Assembly: GCA_021404985.1 (NCBI GenBank) | Contig: QWHP01000092.1 | Coordinates: 1-12,473, forward strand | Reading direction: 5' to 3' | Origin: Actinobacteria bacterium ATB1 | GTDB lineage: Bacteria > Actinomycetota > Acidimicrobiia > UBA2766 | DNA length: 12,473 nt | In this document: one piece after another, positions 1 through 7,709 of the stretch | Layout: the number at the start of each line of letters is the position of its first letter | Numbering within the stretch: the stretch's first letter is position 1 | The notes under the pieces: model-generated | Database searches by the model: none | The model's input: the letters and a program-made list of their open reading frames with translations, nothing else | Told to the model about the DNA's origin: nothing | Position numbers and translations under genes: made by a program

Positions 1-130
1 CGTCCCCTCCCACGAGCAGCGCCACGTCGAGCGTGCCGGACTCTGCCGATGCCCCAGGGCCTGCCGCAAGAAGCCAGAGTCCCGGGAACACCAGACCCAG
101 CACGAGGAATCTGATTGCTCGCCCCCACAT
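1..130 (-). CDS. Partial secreted or membrane protein (N-terminus only)
   Basis: An open frame starts at ATG 130-128 on the minus strand and runs off the left edge after 43 codons. The first 30 or so residues look like a signal peptide: a short positive start (MWGRAIRF), a hydrophobic stretch (roughly residues 8-23, LVLGLVFPGLWLLAAG) and small residues ending in ASA at about residue 30, a plausible signal peptidase I site. The exposed start of the mature chain reads ESGTLDVALLVGGD. No domain can be named from so little. It lies 48 bases downstream of the acyl-CoA dehydrogenase stop on the same strand, so it could be cotranscribed. No good ribosome binding site is visible before the ATG, so the exact start is less certain than the export signal. 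Confidence 0.55.
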   Translation of the reverse strand, partial: MWGRAIRFLVLGLVFPGLWLLAAGPGASAESGTLDVALLVGGD

Positions 131-178
131 GGGTCCCAGTTTACGGTGTTCACCTACCCGGATGTCAACGACTCGACG

Positions 179-2324
179 TCAGCTCGCGGACGTCGGCGAG
201 GATTGCAGTGCCCCTGGATCTCTCTTCAGGAGCGGATCTCGGGGCAGCCCCAGGATCCTCTCCCCGATCTGATTGCGGGTGATCTCGGTCGTACCGCCAG
301 CGATCGTCATGGCTCTCGAGAAGAGCATGCCGAACGCCACCATCTCCGACACACCTTCGAGGGCGATCGCCCCTGTCCCGAGAAGCCGCTGCGCGAGGTC
401 ACCCGATGTCTGGGAGTTCAGCGCGATCATGAACTTCGTGACGTTCCCCTCGGGCCCCGGACCGGTGTCGGCAACGGCGCGCTCGACGCGTCGCAGGTTC
501 ACGGCCTTGATCGTCACCGTCTCGGCCACGTACCTGCCGACGTCGCGGAGCAGCAGCGGATCCTCGCATTCCGTTCCCGAGTGTCGCCCGGGCAACGGTC
601 CAGCCGTCGTCGACCTGCCCGACCACGTCCTCGTCGGGAACGAAGACGTTGTCGAAGAAGACCTCGTTGAACAGCGAGTGGCCCGTGCATTCGCGCAGCG
701 GGCGGATGTCGACCCCGTCCGCCTTCATGTCGATGACGACCGTCGTGATGCCCGCGTGCTTGGGTTTCGTCGGATCCGTCCGTACGGTGGCGAGCCCGAA
801 GTCGCTGATCTGGGCGCCACTCGTCCAGACCTTCTGACCCGTGATCTCCCAGCCGCCGTCGACCCTCACCGCCTTCGTCGTGATCCCGGCTGCGTCGGAT
901 CCTGCCCCGGGTTCGCTGAAGAGCTGGCACCAGGTGAGCGTCCCCTCGAGCGTGGGCCGCACCCACCTGTCGATCTGGTCCTGCGTTCCGTGCTGGGCGA
1001 TCGTGAGGATGACCCATCCTGTGATCCCGAGATCGGGAATCCGGACCTTCGCAGTGCGGAACTCCTCCTCTATGACGAGTTGCTCCAGGGCCTTCGCCTC
1101 TCGTCCCCATGGCTTGGGCCAGTGCGGCGCCACGTAGCCGGTCTCGATCATGCGAGCGCGACGTGTCCCGTTGTCGGGAAGGGACTTGAGCTCCTCGGCA
1201 GCCCTGCGTGCCTCGTCGCGGTACTGCTCGGCCTCCGCCGGCAACTCGAAACCGTGCACTCGCTTCACATCGGAGACAGCAAGCCGGGCAACGTCGAGAG
1301 CGGCGGAATCGGGTGGGACCAGGGTCTGCAGGGTCACGGCCCGCCGCAAGAGGATGTGGCCATCGTGCTCCCAGGTGAATCCGATCCCGCCGTGAACCTG
1401 GATGTTTCGCTGGGCGTTGCGGTGGAAGGCGGGAAGTGCCTGCACTGCCGCAACAGCGGCGGCGAGCTCGATCTGCTCGGGGTCCCCACCCTGTGCTGCA
1501 CGGGCGGCGTCCCAGACCGCTGCGGTCGCAGCCTCGGAGTCCACGAGCATGTCGGCACAGATGTGCTTGACGGCTTGGAACATCCCGATCGGGCGTCCGA
1601 ACTGCTCTCGCACCTTGGCGTACTCGGTCGCCTCGTCCGTGCAGAGATACGCGCCTCCGACGGCTTCGGCGGACACGAGGATGCGCGCGAGGGCAAGTGC
1701 CCTGGCACGTACACCACGGAGCACCATTTCGTCCCTCACGGCAAGTCCCGCGACCTCAACGCGACCGTTGCGGCGTGTCAGGTCGAGCGAGGTGGGCGTG
1801 CGGACCGACAGCGATTCGGCCGGCCCCTTGCGAGTGTCGACGACGACGAGGTCGTCCCCTGCAGGAAGCACGAGGATGTCTGCAAGCCCCGCGCCGAGGA
1901 CGATCCCTGCGTCACCGGCCAGCGATCCGCCCTCGATGGCGAGGCTCCCTTCGAGACCCAGGGCCGCCGTGATCGAACCGTCGGCGAGCCCGGGCAACCA
2001 GGTCTTCGCTTGCTGATCGTCCCCGCACGCCGCGATCACGGCCGACGCCATGACGGTCGGGAGGAACGGCCCGGGTGCGATCGCACGGCCGAGCTCGTCG
2101 AGGACGACAACGAGCTCGGGAATCCCATGGCCCGCCCCTCCGTGCTGCTCCGGGATGTGGAGACCGAGCCAGCCGAGCTCCGCAAGAGCCTCCCAGAACT
2201 CCGGCCTTCCCTCCTCCGGGGCATCGAGCATCGCTCTCGTCGCTTGGCGCGCTCCGACCGTCTCAAGGAAGGAACGAGCGACGTCGGCGAGCTCGGTGTG
2301 GATCTCGTTGATGGCAATGGACAC
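179..2324 (-). pseudogene. Didomain (fused) acyl-CoA dehydrogenase, FadE-like, frame-disrupted near its C-terminus
   Basis: This gene encodes two acyl-CoA dehydrogenase units in one chain: FAD flavoenzymes that introduce the alpha-beta double bond into acyl-CoA during beta-oxidation. Residues about 1-350 form a first, more divergent unit with KVREQFGRPIGMFQAVKH (237-254) and a QVHGGIGFTWEHD motif (309-321). Residues about 360-584 start a second unit with the classic QLFSEPGAGSDAAG signature (467-480) and GQKVWTSGAQ. After codon 584 (573-575) the frame fails. The family C-terminus resumes in another frame from about 565 (EDPLLLRDVGRYVAE), including IAGGTTEITRNQIGERILGL, and ends at TGA 179-181. 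Family members usually have roughly 25-35 residues between the GN and DPLLRDEVGR-like segments, so bases appear to be missing as well as shifted. I chose GTG 2324 over an upstream GTG/ATG because AAGGGGAG lies 4 bases ahead. The substrate is unknown; fused or paired FadE enzymes in mycobacteria act on bulky steroid acyl-CoAs. Confidence 0.85.
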
Positions 2325-2328
2325 GGAT

Positions 2329-2336
2329 CTCCCCTT
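2329..2336 (-). promoter_or_regulatory. Ribosome binding site of the acyl-CoA dehydrogenase
   Basis: On the minus strand AAGGGGAG lies four bases before GTG 2324. It decides the start: the frame is open further upstream, but the extra 36 residues there do not resemble the family and overlap the stretch between genes. Confidence 0.6.
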
Positions 2337-2339
2337 CCA

Positions 2340-2388
2340 CCCTGCCTTACTGACACGTCGATCAACAGTCGAGAGGATATTGGCAGGG
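2340..2388. repeat. Separated 7-base inverted repeat upstream of the acyl-CoA dehydrogenase
   Basis: CCCTGCC at 2340-2346 is matched by its exact reverse complement GGCAGGG at 2382-2388, with 35 bases between. It fills the 70-base gap between the propeller-protein stop and the acyl-CoA dehydrogenase start. It could be an operator, a looped RNA stem or chance; no U-tract follows on either strand, so it is not a standard terminator. Confidence 0.3.
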
Positions 2389-2394
2389 ACCCCC

Positions 2395-3738
2395 TCAGGC
2401 CGATTCGGGACCGGCCTGCGCGTCCCATGCAAGTGGCGCGACGGCGACCTCGCCGGAGGTGAGGGTCGCAGCCCACGGCCAGCCTGCGGTGGTGACCCAC
2501 CACTCCCCCGTGTCCGGATGCTCGACGAGCTCCGGGCAGTGCGCCTCGAGACTGCCGGCGAGAGTCGGCGCGCTCCTGCTTCCGCGACGCCTCCCTGCGT
2601 AGTGGCCGAAGTCGTAGGGGTTGTCGGAGTGGAAGAGCAGCGTGTCGTTGTACGAGGCCCTGTCGGGCATCAGGTGCGCCGTGAGGAGCAGGCCCGAGAA
2701 ACCCGATGTCCCGTTCGTGTATGTGACCGCGAGGTACCAACGTCCCCCCTGACGGACCACCGTCGGGGATTCCGTGGAGGCGAACGAGGAGTTCCTCTCG
2801 CTCCCCCACCCGGTCGAGAGCGCCCCGCGTATGTACTGCCAGTACCGCAGGTCGAATGACTGGTAGAGGTCGACACGCGAGAACCAGCGACCACGCGCCG
2901 TGCAGTAGAGGAGCCACTGGCCCGGGGCCACTTCGACGATGGCGGGGTCGCGGAAGAACGGATGCACGGACTCGGAGAGGACGACTTCGTGATCGGTCCA
3001 GGTGATGCCGTCCGGCGACCGCATGCGGTGTAGCACGTGCGGCGACCAGAAAAGCCAGCGGTCTGTCCCGTCGTCTGCCTCGCAGGGTGCCCAGGCAAGC
3101 TCACCGAAGTCGGCGACCGCGGGCTCCTCCCGCATGCCGTCGACCGGGGGAAAGGCCTCGCTCACTCCGACAGTGAGTCGTCGTTCCGAATCGAGGTCGC
3201 CATTCCCGCTACCAGTGATGCCCACGAGGCGCCAGTTCCCTCTCGTGTCGCGGAAGATGCAGTGATCGTTGACGTAGTTCCCGTGGACCGCCGGACGAAA
3301 GAGGTGGCGCCACGGACCAGCGACGCGTGGGATGCACACGGGCGGCGAGCCGTGGCCTGGTTCGCAGGCAACCTCGCCTATCCGGCGCCTCCCGAGTCCG
3401 TCCGTGGCCATCACCCGGAAGCGCCCGCCCGTGCGTGCGAGGAAGGATCCGTACCGGCTCCGGCCGGCTTCGATCCACTGGGAACCGTCCCACGTCTCGA
3501 CGAGGTAGCCCTCGCGCTCGGGGTCTGCGACCCAGCCGAGGTGCACCCATCCCGGCCCTGAATTGGTCCGGACTCCCACCCGGTCCTGGAGGTCCCGGAC
3601 CTGCTCGCGCGCGACCGAACCGTAGAAGCCGATTCGGCACGGCCGGCGCGCCACGACCCGGACCCCGATCTCGACGGCAGAGACGAGGACAAGCAAGCCT
3701 GCCAGCAGCACGCCTAGCCAGAGCGCGAAGCCTGACAA
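2395..3738 (-). CDS. Membrane-anchored five-bladed beta-propeller glycosidase-like protein (GH43/GH32/GH68 type)
   Basis: This 447-residue protein has an N-terminal hydrophobic segment (about residues 5-30) that looks like a signal anchor. A beta-sandwich, possibly fibronectin-III-like stretch follows (about 60-125, with ETWDGSQWIEAG). A repeated propeller pattern runs from about 145 to the end. The three acidic motifs of the five-bladed glycosidase fold are visible in order: VNDHCIF (Asp158), FRDPAI (Asp264) and STESPTV (Glu323). A late AHCPELVEHPDTGEWW blade is also typical. It probably acts outside the membrane on a sugar polymer or oligosaccharide. The divergent ribulokinase relic makes arabinan or arabinoside an attractive but unproven substrate. 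The start is TTG 3738 with AGGGGAA six bases ahead (3745-3751). The frame is intact. It could instead be a non-catalytic sugar-binding propeller. Confidence 0.75.
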   Translation of the reverse strand: MSGFALWLGVLLAGLLVLVSAVEIGVRVVARRPCRIGFYGSVAREQVRDLQDRVGVRTNSGPGWVHLGWVADPEREGYLVETWDGSQWIEAGRSRYGSFLARTGGRFRVMATDGLGRRRIGEVACEPGHGSPPVCIPRVAGPWRHLFRPAVHGNYVNDHCIFRDTRGNWRLVGITGSGNGDLDSERRLTVGVSEAFPPVDGMREEPAVADFGELAWAPCEADDGTDRWLFWSPHVLHRMRSPDGITWTDHEVVLSESVHPFFRDPAIVEVAPGQWLLYCTARGRWFSRVDLYQSFDLRYWQYIRGALSTGWGSERNSSFASTESPTVVRQGGRWYLAVTYTNGTSGFSGLLLTAHLMPDRASYNDTLLFHSDNPYDFGHYAGRRRGSRSAPTLAGSLEAHCPELVEHPDTGEWWVTTAGWPWAATLTSGEVAVAPLAWDAQAGPESA

Positions 3739-3815
3739 GTCCCGTTCCCCTGCTCGGAGTGCGAGCGTAAGCTCGGCGGATCCAAGGGCGAAGACCTCAA
3801 AGGAGATCCCTCGAA
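3739..3815. promoter_or_regulatory. Divergent intergenic region with a small inverted repeat
   Basis: The 77 bases between the minus-strand propeller gene and the plus-strand ribulokinase relic must hold both start regions. CGAGC-GTAA-GCTCG (3762-3775) is a perfect five-base inverted repeat with a four-base spacer near the centre, suitable for a small operator. No convincing -35/-10 pair can be assigned. AAAGGAG at 3799-3805 serves the kinase start. Confidence 0.3.
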
Positions 3816-4928
3816 GTGGACGATCCTGTGGCTTTCCTCGGCCTCGACTTCGGGACCGAGTCCGTCAGGGCACTCGTCGTCGACGCCGGCGGAGTCGTCC
3901 GCGGCACGGCATCGGCCGAGTAGCCGCATGGACAGATCCTCCCCGGCTCGGCCACCGCCCACTCCTTCTTTGCACACGACCTGCGCCCCGGCTTCGCCCT
4001 CCAGCACCCGCGCGACTGGACTGAATCGATGTCCCAGGCGACGCGACAGGCGTGCTCGCAGGCTGCGTCCACACAGGTCGAAGGCATCGGTGTGAGCTTC
4101 ACCAGCTGCACGATACTTCCCGTTCGTGACCGGGGCACTCCCCTCTGTCTCTCTGACCACCATTTCGCATCCCGGCCGCACGCGTGGCCGAAACTCTGGA
4201 AGCATCATGGAGCCCTCGAACAGACCGAGAGGATGAACGCTCTTGCCAGGGCCAGGGACGAGGGCTGGCTCGCGAGGTACGGTGGCAGGATCGGACTGGA
4301 GTGGTTCTTCCCGAAGGTGCTCGAGGTGATCGAGAGCGACTCCGAGGCCGCCGAAACCACCGACATCTGGATCGAGGCCGGCGGCTGGATCGTCTGGCAA
4401 CTCACCGGCAGCGGTGACACGATCGTGCGCTCGTCCTGCCAGGCCGGCTACAAGGCCCTCTGGGCGCCCGACAGCGGCTTTCCCGTCGACTTCCTCAGCG
4501 CCTGTGACCCTGCGTTGGGGCGCGCCGCCACCCAGAAGGCACCTGGCATCCTCGCCCCGCCCGGGACCCATGCCGGCGGCCTCGCGTCCACGTTCGCGGC
4601 TGACATGGGACTTCGGCCCGGGATCCCGGTCTCGACCGCCATCATCGACTCGCATGCAGCGGTGCCGGGCGCGGGGGTGGCCGAGTCCGGCACACTCGTC
4701 ATGGTCCTCGGAACCAGCGGCTGCCACATGGTCATGGATCCCGGAGAGCACCTCGTGCCCGGTGTCGCGGGGATCGTGGCCGACGGCATCCTCCCCGGAG
4801 CGTACGGATACGAGACCGGGCAGGCGGCGGTCGGGGACGCCTTCGACTGGGCGCGGCGGCTCTGCGGCTCCGGGGGCTTCAGCGAGCTCGGTCGGGCACC
4901 TCCTCGGCCAGCGCCACGTCGACTGTGA
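3816..4928 (+). pseudogene. araB: Ribulokinase (FGGY family) relic with amber codon and lost 3' part
   Basis: From GTG 3816 (AAAGGAG ten bases ahead) the frame encodes the N-terminal FGGY sugar-kinase start FLGLDFGTESVRALVVD. It meets TAG at 3921-3923, exactly where ribulokinases have the Tyr of EYPHG. Reading on in the same frame gives a nearly full ribulokinase body: PHGQ, FALQHPRDW, PHAWPKLWKHH, WLARYGGRIGLEWFFPKVL, a GYKALW segment, the IIDSHAAVPG region holding the catalytic Asp, and the MVLGTSGCHMVM nucleotide-site motif. Similarity ends near GDAFDWARRLCG (about 4862), and an unrelated tail stops at 4926-4928. Family members are about 500-560 residues, so roughly 200 C-terminal residues are gone. 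GVSFTSCT carries Ser where the family usually has Asp. The normal enzyme phosphorylates L-ribulose in arabinose breakdown; this copy is very unlikely to do so. Confidence 0.85.
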
Positions 4929-5037
4929 GGCTCCAGGCCTGCCGGCCGCTGTCATGGTCCAGCAGAGCACGGAGCTCGGGGGCTGCCTCCCCAACCCCTG
5001 GCCCCGGCCCGACGAGATCGCACGTGCGGCACGCCAT
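4879..5037 (-). CDS. Possible small protein or gene fragment (52 aa) abutting the broken kinase end
   Basis: The stretch 4862-5081 is not explained by the kinase or by the next gene. On the minus strand, ATG 5037 opens a 52-codon frame ending at TGA 4879-4881. It has about 80 percent G/C at third codon positions and reads like protein: MACRTCDLVG at the start, then APELRALLDHDSGRQAW and LTVDVALAEEVPDRAR. The CxxC near the start could bind metal. I do not recognise a family. Its stop falls within about 20 bases of the point where kinase similarity ends, as if two convergent genes had been joined by a deletion, so it may be the surviving 3' end of a larger gene. No ribosome binding site is evident. 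The frame may also be a chance opening. Confidence 0.35.
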   Translation of the reverse strand: MACRTCDLVGPGPGVGEAAPELRALLDHDSGRQAWSLTVDVALAEEVPDRAR

Positions 5038-5081
5038 GACCAGCCGATTGCGCCCGGACCAGGCGAGTAGCCTCCGGCCCC

Positions 5082-5726
5082 ATGAATCAGGGACCTGTGA
5101 ACCCGAGGGGTGGCTCCGGGGAGGACGACGAGCAGGAGATCCTCCGTCGCCGCCTCGGACTCGACAACGACGAGATCTGCCCCACGGTCGAATGCTTCAC
5201 CTACGTCGAGAGCATCCTCCCGCGTCGGGGCTACTACGAGATCGAGGACGGGGTGATCGGCGTCTACGACCGCAAGGGTGAGATCATTACGGCCCTACCG
5301 GCCGACTTCGACCCACACGCACCGATTCCGTGCGAGACTTGCGGCCGGGAGGTCGTGCCGATGGACATTCGCTGCGAGTCCTGCACGGAGCGCATCGACC
5401 CCTCCTGGGTCTGGTCGTACTGGTACGGGGAGGCGGACGAGGAGGAGGCTGCCGATGAAGACAGGAGTGAGGGCGGAGGTGACGGGGCAGCGCAAGGGGA
5501 AGGCTACGAGTCCCTCTGGGACGACCAGACCCCACGCATCCGGCTCATCTCGATCGGCGACCCGGCCGGCGCCCAGGATCTCATCGGGCTTCTCGAGGAC
5601 GCCGGCATCCCCCACAGGATTGTGAACGCGGTCAACGAGGGGCTCGAAACCGTGGACATCTGGATCGAGGAAATCGACCTCGGCCGCGCTCAGAACGCCA
5701 TCGCTCGCCCCGGCGTGGAGGGCTGA
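5082..5726 (+). CDS. Zinc-ribbon protein with DUF2007-like C-terminal domain
   Basis: This 214-residue acidic protein has three parts. The N-terminal 80 residues hold Cys33 and Cys38. A treble CxxC-type zinc ribbon follows, with Cys84, Cys87, Cys98 and Cys101 (CETC, ten residues, CESC). A low-complexity linker rich in Glu, Asp and Gly covers about 117-145. The last 60 residues (IRLISIGDPAGAQDLIGLL, AGIPHRIVN, VDIWIEEIDLGRAQNAI) match the pattern of DUF2007, a small ferredoxin-like domain proposed to act in signalling. It has no signal peptide or membrane segment, so it is probably cytoplasmic. It stands alone on the plus strand between divergent and convergent neighbours. The ATG has only a weak, distant AGGCGAG ahead. 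The function is unknown; the DUF2007 link is from recalled pattern, not a search. Confidence 0.7.
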   Translation: MNQGPVNPRGGSGEDDEQEILRRRLGLDNDEICPTVECFTYVESILPRRGYYEIEDGVIGVYDRKGEIITALPADFDPHAPIPCETCGREVVPMDIRCESCTERIDPSWVWSYWYGEADEEEAADEDRSEGGGDGAAQGEGYESLWDDQTPRIRLISIGDPAGAQDLIGLLEDAGIPHRIVNAVNEGLETVDIWIEEIDLGRAQNAIARPGVEG

Positions 5727-5784
5727 ACCGCTCTGTCAATACGGACGCCGGCGGCTCCGCGCGGTCGGCGATTGCGCACCGTGC

Positions 5785-5801
5785 TCACGACCACCTCGTG
5801 A
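5785..5801. repeat. Hairpin at the 3' end of the EEP-family gene
   Basis: TCACGA-CCACC-TCGTGA (5785-5801) is a perfect six-base inverted repeat with a five-base loop. It overlaps the stop codon of the minus-strand EEP gene and faces the convergent plus-strand gene that ends at 5726. GCACCGTGC lies just beside it at 5776-5784. No T-tract follows, so a factor-independent terminator is not supported, but it may mark the transcript end. Confidence 0.35.
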
Positions 5802-6806
5802 GAATCGTGGGTGCGAGCCAGGAGGGCGCCTCACCGGACATCGCAGGCTCGGCTTCGCCGATCCCGACCCCCTGGAAGCGGCCGTCACGCAAGCCGGGCT
5901 GCGCGGCAGGAACCAGCCCGTCGGAGTAGAGGGAATGATCGATCGGGACCCTGGCAAGCCAGAAGCCGGCCGGGTATGACGGCTGGAACCCGAAACCTCG
6001 TTCCGAGTCTCTCAGGCCGCCGACCCCGAGGAGCTCCCGGAATACCGCGGACCATCGCGTGGCGTCCAAGTCGCCGACGACGAGCACGTGCCCGCTCTGG
6101 TCAGCCGACGCCCACTTCCCGACTGCGTGAAGGGCCCCGTCGCGCTCTGCCACAGCGTCAGGGCCCCATGGCGCTCGCGTGTGGACGGCGAGGACTCTCA
6201 TGGGACCAGCTCCCGTCTCGACATCGAGAGCCACCGACGCCGTGGGCATGCCTGGAAGCTCCGGGGCTTTCCAGCCTCCGAAGCGGGACGCGTGTGTGGA
6301 CCCACGCGGCCGAGCTCGAGTCGCCACGCACAACGCGGTAGCTCCGGTTTGTTCTCCCGGTCGCATCCACCCAGGACCGCTGCACGTCGAGGACCACGAA
6401 GACGTCGATCTCCTTGTCCTCCAGATTGTCGACGAGGTCAGCGTCGTTTTCGCCCAGTCCCTGAATGTTCAGGTGCTCGATGGTCACATGCCTCCCCTTC
6501 CCCTGTGTTTCCGGGCGTCCTGTCCAGCGGGGCCACCGACACGAGATTCACGGCGATGCAGGCAACGAGCACGAGGCCGCAGACGACTTCATGGTGCTTG
6601 TGATCTCTCAGCGCAAGTACCGCAGCAAGTGAACCGACGAGTGTTCCGGCATGGAGTAGCTGCGGACGGAGGTTTGCCGGAAGGTCGAAGAACCAGGCGA
6701 GATCGCCCGCGAACCCAGTGATCGTGGCGAGAGCTATTGCTCCGGCCGCGACACAAAGGCAGATTCGGCCGGCACCACCGAGGACCCCGGCCAGGCCCAG
6801 CTTCAC
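5785..6806 (-). pseudogene. Membrane-anchored endonuclease/exonuclease/phosphatase (EEP) family protein, in three frames
   Basis: GTG 6806-6804 overlaps the hisG stop (GTGA). The first frame encodes about three membrane helices (ICLCVAAGAIALATI; LLHAGTLVGSLAAVLAL; VVCGLVLVACIAVNLV), as in EEP proteins with a membrane head. The EEP domain then begins in a second frame (VTIEHLNIQGLGEND, from 6487) and continues in a third from about 6265 (ELPGMPTASVALDV, VRVLAVHT-like, VLVVGDLDATRWS, VPIDHSLYSDGL). One base too many in each of two 4-base runs (C4 at 6494-6497 or 6500-6503; G4 at 6263-6266) accounts for both shifts and restores a smooth family sequence. The first shift could instead be a real gene boundary, since a strong AGGGGAGG precedes GTG 6487. 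Family proteins hydrolyse phosphodiester or phosphate bonds. The usual final SDH-type motif is absent and two active-site positions are changed (VLDV, GDLDA). The substrate is unknown. Confidence 0.7.
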
Positions 6807-7705
6807 TCGACGATCTTCGTGACCGGCATCTCGACGATGTCCTCGGCCCCGTTCGCCTTGAGGACGGGGATCAGGGTGTTGATCTCGTTCTTGGCGACCA
6901 CTGTCTCGACCGCATAGCCGGTGTGGTGGGCGAGCTCGTTGACCGTGGGCGACTTCATCGACGGGAGCACACCGAGGATCCGCTCGAGGTCGTCGGCTGC
7001 GCAGTTCAGCTTCACGAGGACGCGACCGCGTGCGTTCAGGGCTCCTTCGAGGAGTGTCCGGATGTCGAGGATCGCCTGGCGCTTGACGGGGTCGCCCCAC
7101 GACTCCTGGTTCGCGATCAGCTCCGGGTAGCTCTGGCAGAGCTCGGCAACGATGCGTAGGCCCGCCCGGCGGAGCGAGGACCCCGTCTCTGTGATGTCGA
7201 CGATGGCGTCGACGATGTCGGGCACCTTCGCCTCGGTCGCACCGTAGGACAGGTAGATGCGGACCTTCTTGCCCATGTCCTCGAAGAAGCGACGTGTCAT
7301 CTCGGGGAGCTCGGTCGAGATCTTCGCTCCGTCCGGAAGGTCGGCTGCCGACTCGATCTCGGACTCCGCCGGGACGGCGAGCACGGCCCGGGTCGGACGT
7401 GCGGACACCTTGCTGAAGGGGATCTGACACACCGAGACGACCTCGGCCTGCGTCTCGGTGATCCAGTCGCGGCCTGTGATCCCGATGTCGAAGATTCCCT
7501 CCTCGACGTACTTGCCGATCTCCTGAGGCCGCAGGATCCTCACCTCGTCGACCCTGGGGTCGTCGATCGTCGCCCTGTAGTCGCGGTCGCTCGAGCGCTG
7601 CACTGCTAGGTCGGCATCCTCGAAGAGACGCAGCGTCTGCGCCTCGAGGCTTCCCTTGGGGATGACGAGGCGGAGCTGCTCGCCGGTGCCGGTCGAGTCG
7701 TCCAC
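6803..7705 (-). CDS. hisG: ATP phosphoribosyltransferase, long form (first step of histidine synthesis)
   Basis: HisG joins ATP and PRPP to give phosphoribosyl-ATP, the committed step of histidine synthesis in the cytoplasm. The 300-residue chain is the long form: two periplasmic-binding-like catalytic lobes plus a C-terminal ACT-like regulatory domain (about 225-300) through which histidine normally inhibits the enzyme. Visible motifs are LRLVIPKGSL (11-20), FDIGITGRDW (72-81), YGATEAKVPDIVDAIVDITE (154-173) with the PRPP-loop TETGSSLR just after, ANQESWGDPVKR (198-209) and LPSMKSPTVNEL (247-258). GTG 7705 begins four bases after the ribH stop and no ribosome binding site is obvious, so translation is probably coupled. 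The stop overlaps the EEP start. hisE, which often accompanies hisG beside ribH in actinobacteria, is absent. The gene looks intact. Confidence 0.95.
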   Translation of the reverse strand: MDDSTGTGEQLRLVIPKGSLEAQTLRLFEDADLAVQRSSDRDYRATIDDPRVDEVRILRPQEIGKYVEEGIFDIGITGRDWITETQAEVVSVCQIPFSKVSARPTRAVLAVPAESEIESAADLPDGAKISTELPEMTRRFFEDMGKKVRIYLSYGATEAKVPDIVDAIVDITETGSSLRRAGLRIVAELCQSYPELIANQESWGDPVKRQAILDIRTLLEGALNARGRVLVKLNCAADDLERILGVLPSMKSPTVNELAHHTGYAVETVVAKNEINTLIPVLKANGAEDIVEMPVTKIVE

Positions 7706-7709
7706 GGGT

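Noticed and set aside
273..2462. A 729-codon open frame on the plus strand across the acyl-CoA dehydrogenase
   Set aside because: It is fully antisense to a protein with clear dehydrogenase motifs. Long antisense frames are common in high-GC genes, and the translation has no recognisable motif.
3714..4994. A 426-codon minus-strand open frame across the ribulokinase relic
   Set aside because: The plus strand carries FGGY kinase motifs throughout. The minus frame is a compositional shadow, except that another minus frame at 4879-5037 may be real.
6806..7430. Minus-strand frame overlapping hisG that continues into the membrane segment of the EEP gene
   Set aside because: Its first part is hisG read in another frame. 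Only the part from GTG 6806 onward is protein-like, and it is reported with the EEP gene.
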